A stretch of DNA of 64,000 nt from CAYPTY01 sp964413935 (GTDB lineage: Bacteria > Bacteroidota > Rhodothermia > Balneolales > Balneolaceae). Shown piece by piece: positions 10,466 through 17,685 of the stretch. Under the pieces are notes generated by a model. It was given only the letters and a program-made list of their open reading frames with translations, was not told where the DNA came from and searched no databases. Both the position numbers and the translations under genes were made by a program. The stretch lies in the NCBI GenBank assembly GCA_964413935.1, contig CAYPTY010000001.1, positions 124,001 through 188,000 of the forward strand. Direction: 5' to 3'. The stretch's first letter is position 1, and the number at the start of each line of letters is the position of its first letter.

Positions 10466-11398
10466 ATGCCCTTACAGTATAGCATATCAACCCTTTTTGG
10501 CTCAAGGCCTATCGTTAGCGGCTTTTTGCTGCTTCTTTTACTCTCCCTAACGGCGACTGCACAGGAGCTGGACTGCGATGTTCAGCTGAACAAAGAGCAG
10601 ATCCCGAATGTGGCTTTCAACTACCTGACCGAGCTGGAACCGGCTCTGGAGACCTATATAAGTGAGCATCAGTGGACGGATGACGAATTCCTGGAGCAGG
10701 AACGCATCGACTGCCAGATGCAGATCATCATCAATCAGGGTTCCAACGATTTCCGCTTCCAGGCCGAAATCATCGTTACCGCCCAGCGCCCCGTCTACAA
10801 TACCGTTCAGCAGACCACCACCATCATCATATCGGATGCCTTCTGGACCTTCAGTTACACCCAGGGAACCAACCTCATCCACGATGAACTGCAGTTTAAT
10901 GACCTGGTGAGCATCATCGATTACTACTGCCACCTGCTCATCGGACTGGATTACGATACTTTTGCCCAGAATGGCGGCAATGCAAGTTACACCAAAGCCC
11001 AGAACATCCTGGACACGGCACAATCCACCGGTTCCATGGGCTGGGACCGTAACTCCAATAACCGCCGTAACCGCTATTTCCTGACTACCGACCTGCTGAA
11101 TCCCAGCTATGATCTCTTCCGACAGGCACTTTATAAATATTACCGCCTGGGCTTGGATAACTTCACCACCGATCCGCCTGCAGCCCGGCAGCAGATTCTG
11201 GAAGCCCTGCAGATGATCCGGGACACCCGGCGCCGCACCACCAACCCCTATCTCTTCGACCTCTTCTTCGATGCCAAATCGAAGGAAATCGCTTCTGTTT
11301 TCCAGGATGCCGATACCCGACTGCGCCTCGAAGCCTATGCCCTGCTTAGAAATACCGACCAGAGTCATTTGTCGGACTATGAAATCTTGCAGAACTGA
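10466..11398 (+). CDS. DUF4835 family secreted protein
   Basis: 310 residues. The ATG at 10466 gives a plausible signal peptide (hydrophobic run FLLLLLLSLTATAQ, cut at about residue 33). The reading frame stays open to 10133, but that part lies antisense to the divergent outer-membrane gene and looks unstructured. The mature protein begins ELDCDVQLNKEQIP and contains WTFSYTQGTNLIHDE and DYYCHLLIGLDYDTF, segments I associate with DUF4835, a Bacteroidota family of unknown function. The protein is probably periplasmic. etfB follows 77 bp downstream with its own likely promoter. Confidence 0.75.
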   Translation: MPLQYSISTLFGSRPIVSGFLLLLLLSLTATAQELDCDVQLNKEQIPNVAFNYLTELEPALETYISEHQWTDDEFLEQERIDCQMQIIINQGSNDFRFQAEIIVTAQRPVYNTVQQTTTIIISDAFWTFSYTQGTNLIHDELQFNDLVSIIDYYCHLLIGLDYDTFAQNGGNASYTKAQNILDTAQSTGSMGWDRNSNNRRNRYFLTTDLLNPSYDLFRQALYKYYRLGLDNFTTDPPAARQQILEALQMIRDTRRRTTNPYLFDLFFDAKSKEIASVFQDADTRLRLEAYALLRNTDQSHLSDYEILQN

Positions 11399-11475
11399 AG
11401 ATTTTTAGCCTCACTTTTGTATATTAGAGCCCGCAAAAAAGCGGTTCCAAACCATCATCTAAAGAGACCTTGAAC

Positions 11476-12246
11476 ATGAAATTCTATGTTTGCATTAAAC
11501 AGGTTCCGGATGTGTATGCCCCCATCCAGATCAAAGACGGCCAGCTGCACCAGGATGCCGATCGGATGGTACTGAATGCCTATGATGCCTCCGCTGTGGA
11601 GGAAGCCCTGGTGCTTACCGAAAAACATGGCGGCGAAGTGGAAGTGGTTTGCATCGGCCAGCAGAAAGCAGCCGAAACCATCCGCAAGGCTCTGGCCATG
11701 GGCGCACACAAAGCAACGCACATTCTGGCTCCTGAAGACCAAAATTTTAATTCCGCATCCTATGCTAAAATCCTGAGCGCGCTCTTTTCGGATAAGGAAT
11801 ACGATGTAATCAGCCTCGGTAAGCAGGCTCAGGATACCGACTCCGGACTCACCGGCAGCATGCTGGCGGCCTCCCTCAACCTGCCCTACACCACCAATGC
11901 GGTTGGACTGGAAGCGGAAGGCTCATCCCTGATTGTGAAACGTCAGGGCGACAGCGGACAGGAAATGATTGAACTGCCTACGCCCTGCGCCGTAACCTGC
12001 TCTAACGATATGAATGATCCACGCATCCCTTCCCTTAAGGGTATCATGCAGTCCAAGAAGAAGCCCATCGAAAGCGTGGAGCTGGCTTCCCTGGGACTCA
12101 GCGATGAGGATCTCAGTCCCGACACTGCTGTCCTTTCCTATGAGAACATGCCCGAGCGTGAGCCCGGCAAGAAATACGAAGGCGAGCCTGAAGAAGTAGC
12201 CCGCGAGGTTGCACAGCTTCTCGACACTGAAGAAAACGTTTTATAA
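11476..12246 (+). CDS. etfB: Electron transfer flavoprotein, beta subunit
   Basis: 256 residues, typical of EtfB. It opens MKFYVCIKQVPDV, contains NAYDASAVEEAL at about 34-45 and the AMP-binding-region-like SLGKQAQDTDSGLTGSMLA at about 114-132, and ends with an acidic tail. The ATG at 11476 is preceded by AAAGAGACC; a TTG two codons upstream is less likely. With EtfA it forms the FAD/AMP heterodimer that carries electrons from acyl-CoA dehydrogenases to ETF:quinone oxidoreductase, both of which are encoded just downstream. etfA starts 9 bp after its stop. Confidence 0.95.
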   Translation: MKFYVCIKQVPDVYAPIQIKDGQLHQDADRMVLNAYDASAVEEALVLTEKHGGEVEVVCIGQQKAAETIRKALAMGAHKATHILAPEDQNFNSASYAKILSALFSDKEYDVISLGKQAQDTDSGLTGSMLAASLNLPYTTNAVGLEAEGSSLIVKRQGDSGQEMIELPTPCAVTCSNDMNDPRIPSLKGIMQSKKKPIESVELASLGLSDEDLSPDTAVLSYENMPEREPGKKYEGEPEEVAREVAQLLDTEENVL

Positions 12247-12255
12247 GAATATATC

Positions 12256-13230
12256 ATGAGCACAATCCTGACTTATGTTGCCATTACGGATGGCAAAATC
12301 AAACGATCATCACTGGAAGTCCTCTCACATTGTAAAAAGCTTGCTGATCAGCACGGCATGAACAACGAAGCGGTGGTCATTTCGGACAACGCTTCTGCTT
12401 TTGTGGATGATATCTGCAAATACGGCGCTTCCAAAGTGTATATCATTGAAGATCCCATCTTCAAAAATCACATGAATACACCCCTGCTGAAGGCACTGGC
12501 GCTGGTTTCCGAAAAGGTACAGCCTAAGGTTTTTGCTTTTGCCTCCACCGAAGGCTCCAAAGACATTCTGGGTGCCCTGGCAGCCAATCAGCATGCCTCG
12601 GTTATTCCGGATGTGTCCGCTTTTGAGCTGAAGGATGGCGGCATCACCGCCAAGCGCCCGGTGATGGCAGCCAAGATTATGGCCAATACCGAAGCCAAAG
12701 GCGATAAAATCATCGTATCGGTTCGCTCCGGTTCCTACGATGCGGTTGAAAATCCGGTGAGCGGCGAGGCCGAAAGCCTGAGCTTCAGCATGGACGACAC
12801 CGAACTGAAATCCACCCTGCGCGAAATCATCACCGCTTCCGATGATACCATCGATCTTTCCGAAGCGGAGGCCATTGTTGCTGCCGGTCGGGGAATCAAG
12901 GATGAGGAAGGCAAAAAGCTGATTGCTGAACTGGCGGATGTACTCAAAGCCGGCATCGGCGCTTCCAGAGCGCTGACCGAAGCCGGTGTGTATGATCCCA
13001 GCCTGCAGATCGGCCAGACCGGTAAGGTGGTTTCTCCTCAGCTCTACATCGCGGTGGGTATCTCCGGTGCCATTCAGCACGTTGCCGGAATGACCAACTC
13101 CAAGGTGATCGTAGCCATTAACAAAGATCCGGATGCCCCCATTTTCGAAGTAGCGGATTACGGCATCGTCGGTGATCTGTTTAAAGTATTGCCTCCCTTT
13201 ATCGAAGAACTGAAGAAGATTAAAGGCTGA
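12256..13230 (+). CDS. etfA: Electron transfer flavoprotein, alpha subunit
   Basis: 324 residues. The C-terminal FAD-binding half is clear: VAAGRGIKDEEG near 214, the GASRALTEAGVYDPSLQIGQ type motif near 236-255, QTGKVVSPQLYIAVGISG near 255-272 and NKDPDAPIFEVADYGIVGD near 291-309. It is the partner of EtfB immediately upstream. The gene is followed by a perfect 18-bp palindrome at 13283-13300, which may end the etfBA transcript, and by heptad array B. Confidence 0.95.
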   Translation: MSTILTYVAITDGKIKRSSLEVLSHCKKLADQHGMNNEAVVISDNASAFVDDICKYGASKVYIIEDPIFKNHMNTPLLKALALVSEKVQPKVFAFASTEGSKDILGALAANQHASVIPDVSAFELKDGGITAKRPVMAAKIMANTEAKGDKIIVSVRSGSYDAVENPVSGEAESLSFSMDDTELKSTLREIITASDDTIDLSEAEAIVAAGRGIKDEEGKKLIAELADVLKAGIGASRALTEAGVYDPSLQIGQTGKVVSPQLYIAVGISGAIQHVAGMTNSKVIVAINKDPDAPIFEVADYGIVGDLFKVLPPFIEELKKIKG

Positions 13231-13282
13231 AAATTCTTAAGCACCTGTACTTAAAAAAAGAAGCGGGTGTAATCAATTGGTG

Positions 13283-13300
13283 CCGAAGGCATGCCTTCGG
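13283..13300. other. Perfect 18-bp palindrome after etfA
   Basis: CCGAAGGC, AT, GCCTTCGG, followed by TATAATTT. The symmetrical sequence could form an RNA stem-loop with a weak T-rich tail (terminator) or be a dimeric protein-binding site. It touches the start of heptad array B. Confidence 0.6.
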
Positions 13301-13304
13301 TATA

Positions 13305-13386
13305 ATTTGAAATTTGAAATGTGGAATTTGAAATTGCTTATGAATCAATGGTCTCATGTTTCACATCTCAAATCCCAAATCGAATA
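13305..13386. repeat. Heptad array B, two inverted halves upstream of fixC
   Basis: Left half, 13305-13339: ATTTGAA, ATTTGAA, ATGTGGA, ATTTGAA, ATTGCTT. Right half, 13352-13386: TCTCATG, TTTCACA, TCTCAAA, TCCCAAA, TCGAATA. The right half is approximately the reverse complement of the left (about 22 of 29 positions), so the two face each other around a loop of about 18 bp. It lies in the 161-bp gap between etfA and the fixC-like gene. Confidence 0.8.
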
Positions 13387-13391
13387 AATGA

Positions 13392-14717
13392 ATGGACGAA
13401 AAATTTGACTGTATCGTAGTGGGCGCGGGTGTTGCCGGACTGGCAGCTGCCATGACGCTGGCCCGCAACAACATGAAATTCCTGCTTATTGAACGAGGCG
13501 AGTTCGCCGGTTCCAAGAATGTGTCCGGAGGTATCCTATGGGGCTCCGACCTGAACCGCCTTGTGCCCAATTACTGGGAGGAGGAAGATGCCGGATGGGA
13601 GCGATTCATCAATCACCGCCGGCTCTCATTCATGGACGAACAGTCTATGTTCACCATCGATTTTAAATCGGCACATTACAATGAGCTGCCTTATACCGGC
13701 GTGGCTGTGCTTCGATCCAAATTCGACAACTGGCTGGCCGGAAAGGTCGAAGAGGCCATCGCTGAAAGTGACTATCCCGAGGATTCTTTTGTAGCTACCA
13801 ACATCCTGGTGGATCAAATCCTGATGGAAGATGGCAAAGCGGTGGGCATCAAAACCGGTGAGGAAGAATTTTATGCCGATTCGGTCATCATCGCGGAAGG
13901 CGTGAATAATCTGCTTACCCGTCAGGTGGGTTTGCAGGATCAGTATGTGCCCGCCGATCATATGCTCACCGGGGTGAAGGAAATCATCCGTTTCGATCAG
14001 AAGGTGCTCGAAGACCGTTTCCAGCTGAACGGTCGCAGCGGCATCACCAATGAGTTTCTGGGATATGCCTCACGCGGCGTTGAAGGCGGTGGTTTTCTCT
14101 ATACCAATAAGGATACCATTTCCATCGGACTGGTACTTGGACTGAAGGATCTGCGTGAAAAGGGCATTAAACCCTACGACATCCTGAATGATTTCAAAGC
14201 CCATCCGGCGGTAGCCGATATGATTCAAGGCGGGGAGATCGTGGAGTACTCGGCGCATATCGTGAGCTCCGGCGATATGAAAGTGATGCCCAAAGAGATT
14301 TATTCCGATGGAGTACTGGTGGCCGGTGAAGCCGCCAATCTGCTGCTGAATGCCGGTAAGGCGATTCAGGGGATGGATTATGCGATGCGATCCGGAATTC
14401 TGGCGGCTGAAACCATCGCCAAAGCCCGGGAGAAAAATGATTTCTCCAAAGCGACGTTAAAGTCGTACAGAGACGCGCTCGAAGAAAGTTACGTGATGAA
14501 AGACCTGCGAACATTCCAGGATGCGGTGCATGTGCTGCACTCTCCTCAGATGTTCGAAAACGTCCCGAACCTGATTTGCGATTTCGGACGTCAGTTTTTC
14601 ACCATCAAAAATGAGCCCACTAAGAAATCCCGCGAAATGCTTTTCGGAGCCATCAAACGGCATTCATCCTTCTGGGATCTGGCCAAACTGGGCTTTAAAG
14701 CAGGGAAATCATTATAG
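13392..14717 (+). CDS. fixC: FixC-like ETF:quinone oxidoreductase flavoprotein subunit
   Basis: 441 residues. The N-terminal FAD motif VVGAGVAGLAAA is at about residues 9-20, the FixC-type segment NVSGGILWGSDL near 41-52, and a C-terminal FAD-binding stretch (GEAANLLLNAGKAIQGMDYA) near 311-330. FixC proteins, with the ferredoxin-like FixX, hand electrons between ETF and quinone at the membrane face. Here the fixX-like gene is separated from fixC by a four-helix-bundle gene with heptad arrays on both sides, which looks like a later insertion. ATG 13392 is used; another ATG 4 bp earlier is in a different frame. Confidence 0.9.
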   Translation: MDEKFDCIVVGAGVAGLAAAMTLARNNMKFLLIERGEFAGSKNVSGGILWGSDLNRLVPNYWEEEDAGWERFINHRRLSFMDEQSMFTIDFKSAHYNELPYTGVAVLRSKFDNWLAGKVEEAIAESDYPEDSFVATNILVDQILMEDGKAVGIKTGEEEFYADSVIIAEGVNNLLTRQVGLQDQYVPADHMLTGVKEIIRFDQKVLEDRFQLNGRSGITNEFLGYASRGVEGGGFLYTNKDTISIGLVLGLKDLREKGIKPYDILNDFKAHPAVADMIQGGEIVEYSAHIVSSGDMKVMPKEIYSDGVLVAGEAANLLLNAGKAIQGMDYAMRSGILAAETIAKAREKNDFSKATLKSYRDALEESYVMKDLRTFQDAVHVLHSPQMFENVPNLICDFGRQFFTIKNEPTKKSREMLFGAIKRHSSFWDLAKLGFKAGKSL

Positions 14718-14723
14718 GGTATA

Positions 14724-14772
14724 GAGAGAAGTTAGAAGAGAGAAGTTAGAAGGGTGAAGTTAGACGGGTGAA
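14724..14772. repeat. Heptad array C, left flank of the four-helix-bundle gene
   Basis: Seven units: GAGAGAA, GTTAGAA, GAGAGAA, GTTAGAA, GGGTGAA, GTTAGAC, GGGTGAA. It starts 6 bp after the fixC stop. The units are purine-rich on this strand, while array D on the other side of the gene carries the complementary orientation. Confidence 0.85.
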
Positions 14773-14804
14773 ATAATAAACATCCTAATTAAACAGGAGA
14801 GAAA

Positions 14805-15152
14805 ATGATTCAACAAAGTCATAAAAATTCGAACATATATAAAATGAGCATAGAAATGGTAACTGAAGTTTACAATTTGACTAAAAAGTTTCCTGGTTCA
14901 GAAAAATACAATCTGACAAGTCAGCTACGCCGAGCAGCGGTTTCGATTCCATCGAATATTGCTGAAGGGTCCTCAAGAACTTCAAATGTTGAAAAAAAGC
15001 GATTCTATCAAATATCAAGGTCATCACTTGTTGAATTAGATACTCAATTTGAAATTGCACTAAAACTTAATTATTTGGATAGTGATGAGTTGATAAAGCT
15101 TTCAGATTTATCCCATCAGACTTTTGCAATGCTAACAAAAATGATGAAATAA
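14805..15152 (+). CDS. Four-helix-bundle protein (23S rRNA intervening-sequence / Avd-like family)
   Basis: 115 residues with the family signature: FPGSEKYNLTSQLRRAAVS at about 28-46, directly followed by IPSNIAEGSSR. The whole chain is predicted helical. Proteins of this kind occur inside 23S rRNA intervening sequences, as free-standing genes, and as the Avd accessory factor of diversity-generating retroelements; the free-standing role is not known. The gene is visibly AT-richer than fixC and fixX around it and has a strong AGGAGA ribosome site 4 bp before ATG, rare in this window. It is bracketed by heptad arrays C and D in inverse orientation. No reverse transcriptase or template/variable repeat is seen nearby. 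Confidence 0.85.
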   Translation: MIQQSHKNSNIYKMSIEMVTEVYNLTKKFPGSEKYNLTSQLRRAAVSIPSNIAEGSSRTSNVEKKRFYQISRSSLVELDTQFEIALKLNYLDSDELIKLSDLSHQTFAMLTKMMK

Positions 15153-15160
15153 AGATCTGA

Positions 15161-15210
15161 TTCTCACGTCTCACTTTTCACTTCTTACTTCTTACTTCTT
15201 ACTTTCTAAC
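15161..15210. repeat. Heptad array D, right flank of the four-helix-bundle gene
   Basis: Units TTCTCAC, GTCTCAC, TTTTCAC, TTCTTAC, TTCTTAC, TTCTTAC and a final 8-mer TTTCTAAC. Read on the minus strand this becomes GTTAGAAA, GTAAGAA (three times), GTGAAAA, GTGAGAC, GTGAGAA, closely resembling array C. C and D therefore behave as degenerate inverted termini around the gene. Confidence 0.85.
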
Positions 15211-15223
15211 AAACACAGATTCA

Positions 15224-15517
15224 ATGAAACTCACAGAACGCCTCGGGCTGGTTAGCTATCGAAATCAGAGTAAATCTGAAATCAAGCCGCATATTATTGT
15301 GGATACGGATATCTGTAATTCTACCTGTCCGCATAAATGTACAACCTGGGTTTGTCCGGCCAACTGCTATACCATGGATGATGCCGGTTTGGTCCACTTT
15401 CAGGTTGAGGACTGCATCGAATGCGGAACCTGCATGTATGCCTGTGATCAGGGTGCGGTTGACTGGAATTACCCGGATCCGGAAATAGGACGCGGAGTTA
15501 CCTGGAACTTCGGATAA
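15224..15517 (+). CDS. fixX: FixX-like ferredoxin, partner of FixC
   Basis: 97 residues, matching FixX. Cysteines occur as CNSTCPHKC near 28-36, CPANC near 42-46 and CIECGTCMYAC near 63-73, enough to bind at least one 4Fe-4S cluster (the last motif is the classical CxxCxxC). It ends with WNYPDPEIGRGVTWNFG, as in FixX proteins. Together with FixC it replaces the single-chain ETF:quinone oxidoreductase. The start follows array D by 13 bp, so its expression may depend on read-through of the inserted cassette or on a promoter inside it. Confidence 0.9.
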   Translation: MKLTERLGLVSYRNQSKSEIKPHIIVDTDICNSTCPHKCTTWVCPANCYTMDDAGLVHFQVEDCIECGTCMYACDQGAVDWNYPDPEIGRGVTWNFG

Positions 15518-15556
15518 GAAAAGAAGCAGGCAGAACGGTACTGATTGGCCACAGTT

Positions 15557-15964
15557 TCAGTGTACACCCTGCTCCCAGATGGTACAGGCACCGGATTGTA
15601 CGATTTTGCGGTCGGCCGTGGCCAGTTTGAGTCCTGCATAAGATGCGGTGGCCGCAATAAAACGATCGGCTGGGTCAGCATGAAAGCTCTCAGGCAACCT
15701 GTATGCCGATAAAACTACCTCCTCATGCACCGGAAGAATACTGATGATGTCGGCATCCCTGATCGCCTCCACCCACTCTTCAAAATCAATCTTCAATCTG
15801 ATTTTACCCTTCCGGATCAGCAAATCAATTTCCCAGAAAGAAATCGCGGACACAAACAGGGTACCCGCCTCCGAAGCCTGAATGAATGCGGTGTCTTCGT
15901 CTTCCTTCAGCCTGTCGCTTTTCAGTAACCACCACAGCAGATAATGGGTGTCAAACAGGATCAT
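15557..15964 (-). CDS. PIN-domain toxin, VapC-like
   Basis: 135 residues. Acidic residues expected of a PIN ribonuclease are visible: D in ILFDTHYLLWW near residue 5, E in SFWEIDLLIRKGKI near 46, and D residues in HADPADRFIAATA near 95-99 and LATADRKI near 117. The ATG at 15964 lies inside the end of the antitoxin gene (14-bp overlap), the usual toxin-antitoxin layout. The pair is convergent to fixX and sits between fixX and the acyl-CoA dehydrogenase genes, so it looks like an insertion in the electron-transfer cluster. Confidence 0.88.
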   Translation of the reverse strand: MILFDTHYLLWWLLKSDRLKEDEDTAFIQASEAGTLFVSAISFWEIDLLIRKGKIRLKIDFEEWVEAIRDADIISILPVHEEVVLSAYRLPESFHADPADRFIAATASYAGLKLATADRKIVQSGACTIWEQGVH

Positions 15965-16250
15965 GGGTATCCGAATCCAAATCAGAATCAGGTTCATTCA
16001 CATGAAAGAAGAAGTCTTTCTCAGGGTCAATTTCCCCTTCAAAGGCGGCTTCTTGCGGGTCTAAACCTTCTGCAGAACCCAGGCTGCGCAGTTTTTTGAG
16101 TATTTCTTTTGTGGATTTCATGCTTCTTTCGCTCTCCAGCTCGTTCTGCAGGCTTTTGATAAACAATTCTTTAAGCGTGATGCCCTCCCGGGCAGCTTTC
16201 ACTTTAACCTTTTTCATCAGGTCATCGGGAAGATCAATGGTTGTTCGCAT
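15951..16250 (-). CDS. Antitoxin of the PIN toxin, ribbon-helix-helix type
   Basis: 99 residues. The N-terminus MRTTIDLPDDLMKKVKVKAA fits a ribbon-helix-helix DNA-binding fold (about 1-45), and the rest is acidic and probably wraps the toxin (ending DLDSDTHDPV). It overlaps the toxin gene by 14 bp. A palindrome that includes the start codon (16247-16274) is a likely self-repression site. ATG 16250 is the only good start. Confidence 0.85.
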   Translation of the reverse strand: MRTTIDLPDDLMKKVKVKAAREGITLKELFIKSLQNELESERSMKSTKEILKKLRSLGSAEGLDPQEAAFEGEIDPEKDFFFHVNEPDSDLDSDTHDPV

Positions 16251-16274
16251 AAAAACATATTAACATATTTATGC
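16247..16274. promoter_or_regulatory. Candidate operator of the toxin-antitoxin pair
   Basis: GCATAAA at 16247-16253 and TTTATGC at 16268-16274 form a perfect 7-bp inverted pair around an AT-rich centre that contains ACATATT and AACATATT in tandem. It overlaps the antitoxin start codon, where ribbon-helix-helix antitoxins often bind. Inferred only from position and symmetry. Confidence 0.45.
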
Positions 16275-16285
16275 ATGACTTTCAA

Positions 16286-16320
16286 TCTCCCTTCTCCCTT
16301 CTCCCTTCTCCCTTCTCCCT
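16286..16320. repeat. Heptad array, five perfect TCTCCCT units
   Basis: Five identical copies of TCTCCCT. It is the only uninterrupted perfect array of the period-7 family here, so it is the best candidate for length variation by slippage. It lies between the antitoxin promoter region and the acyl-CoA dehydrogenase promoter. Confidence 0.9.
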
Positions 16321-16374
16321 ACCCACTTATAAAATTTTAACAGCCTCCGATACGATTTTCTGCTTTTGAAAACG

Positions 16375-16382
16375 TATCTTTG
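16375..16382 (+). promoter_or_regulatory. -7 element before the acyl-CoA dehydrogenase gene
   Basis: TATCTTTG is an exact TAnnTTTG match, 34 bp before ATG 16416. The -33 region is weak. Confidence 0.45.
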
Positions 16383-16415
16383 GAAGCGGTTCCAATCAAT
16401 AATAATTCATCACTT

Positions 16416-17594
16416 ATGAGCATTCAAACACTTGAAAAAACCGGGCTGACCTTCGAACTGAATGAGGACCAGCAACTTATCCGGGACAGCATTAAAGATT
16501 TTGTAGAGCGTCACGTTGCGCCAACGGTAATGGAGAGAGACGCCAAAAAAGAATTCCCGCACGAACTGGTGAACATGCTGGGCGAAATCGGCATGCTGGG
16601 CACCTATCATGAAGAACAGTACGGCGGTGGCGGTACCGATATCGTCAGCTTTTGCCTGGTACTGGAAGAAATTGCACGATGGGACGCCTCACTGGCACTC
16701 ACGGTAGCCTCACACACTTCACTGGGATCCGGACACATTGATGTTGCCGGTACCCATGAGCAGAAATTAAAGTATCTGCCCGATCTTACATCCGGCAAAA
16801 AACTGGGTGCCTGGTGCCTCACCGAGCCCGGTTCCGGTTCGGATGCATCCGGCATGAAAACCACAGCCGTAAAGCAGGGCGACAAATGGATCCTGAACGG
16901 TTCCAAGATTTTTATTACCCAGGGTTCTGTGGGCGATGTCTACGTTGTTCTCGCCAAAACTGATCCTGATAAGGGAACCAAAGGCATCAGCGCTTTCATC
17001 GTGGAAAGAGAGTGGGAAGGGGTCAAACCCGGCCCGCCCATGCACAAACTGGGCATGAACTCCTCTGACACCACCGAAGTGGTTTTCGAAAATGTGGAAG
17101 TACCTGAAGAAAATCTGCTGGGCGAACTCGGTCGCGGCTTCATCGACACCATGAAGGTGCTGGACGGCGGACGTATCGGCATCGGTGCCCTTTCCGTAGG
17201 CGTGGCCCGGGGGGCGCTCGAAGAATCCATGAAATATGCCATGGAGCGCAAGCAGTTCGGTACGGCCATCGGTAACTTCCAGGCCATCGAAACCAAACTG
17301 TCCAATATGGCTACTGAAATCGATGCCGCCCGATTCCTGGTTCACCGTGCAGCCTGGCTTAAAGACAACGGAAAGCCCTACACCATGGAAGCTTCCATGG
17401 CCAAGCTTTTTGCATCAGAGCTTTCTGTGCGCGCTTCGGTTGAAGCCATTCAGATCCACGGCGGTTATGGATATACCAAAGAGTATCACGTGGAGCGCTT
17501 CCTGCGCGATGCCAAACTGCTGGAAATCGGCGAAGGTACTTCCGAAGTACAGCGCATGATCATCTCCAGAGAATTGAAAAAGATGTATGCATAG
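16416..17594 (+). CDS. Acyl-CoA dehydrogenase (short/branched-chain type)
   Basis: 392 residues. FAD-binding signature [17 protein letters not shown] is near 130-146, [15 protein letters not shown] near 163-177, and the family end motif [20 protein letters not shown] near 369-388 with the catalytic-base glutamate region. The first step of acyl-CoA beta-oxidation or branched-chain amino-acid breakdown is the likely reaction, with electrons passed to EtfAB. A TTG 12 codons upstream opens the frame, but the promoter-like element overlaps it, so ATG 16416 is preferred. An intrinsic terminator follows. Exact chain-length preference cannot be read from sequence alone. Confidence 0.93.
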   Translation: MSIQTLEKTGLTFELNEDQQLIRDSIKDFVERHVAPTVMERDAKKEFPHELVNMLGEIGMLGTYHEEQYGGGGTDIVSFCLVLEEIARWDASLALTVASHTSLGSGHIDVAGTHEQKLKYLPDLTSGKKLGAWCLTEPGSGSDASGMKTTAVKQGDKWILNGSKIFITQGSVGDVYVVLAKTDPDKGTKGISAFIVEREWEGVKPGPPMHKLGMNSSDTTEVVFENVEVPEENLLGELGRGFIDTMKVLDGGRIGIGALSVGVARGALEESMKYAMERKQFGTAIGNFQAIETKLSNMATEIDAARFLVHRAAWLKDNGKPYTMEASMAKLFASELSVRASVEAIQIHGGYGYTKEYHVERFLRDAKLLEIGEGTSEVQRMIISRELKKMYA

Positions 17595-17613
17595 GCGTGT
17601 CCGCCTCACCAAT

Positions 17614-17652
17614 AAAAGTCATGCAGAACCCGGTTTTGCATGACTTTTTTTA
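17614..17652 (+). terminator. Intrinsic terminator after the acyl-CoA dehydrogenase gene
   Basis: AAGTCATGCA and TGCATGACTT form a 10-bp stem around GAACCCGGTTT, followed by a run of T. Confidence 0.88.
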
Positions 17653-17685
17653 TTTTATTCATAGCAGAATCTAAACACCTTATCC

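Noticed and set aside
10547..11368. 273-codon minus-strand open frame
   Set aside because: Mirror of the DUF4835 gene; hydrophobic valine/isoleucine pattern is what the complementary strand gives.
12325..13080. 251-codon minus-strand open frame
   Set aside because: Antisense to etfA, whose FAD-binding motifs are clear.
14805..15152. Four-helix-bundle gene as part of a diversity-generating retroelement or rRNA intervening sequence
   Set aside because: No reverse transcriptase, no template/variable repeat pair and no rRNA nearby; only the family relation remains.
15518..16285. Toxin-antitoxin pair as a second cassette bounded by two heptad arrays
   Set aside because: Array D lies beyond fixX and the 39 bp between fixX and the toxin show no heptads, so only one side has its own array.
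13305..16320. Heptad arrays as a CRISPR locus
   Set aside because: Units are 7 bp without spacers, and no cas gene is present.
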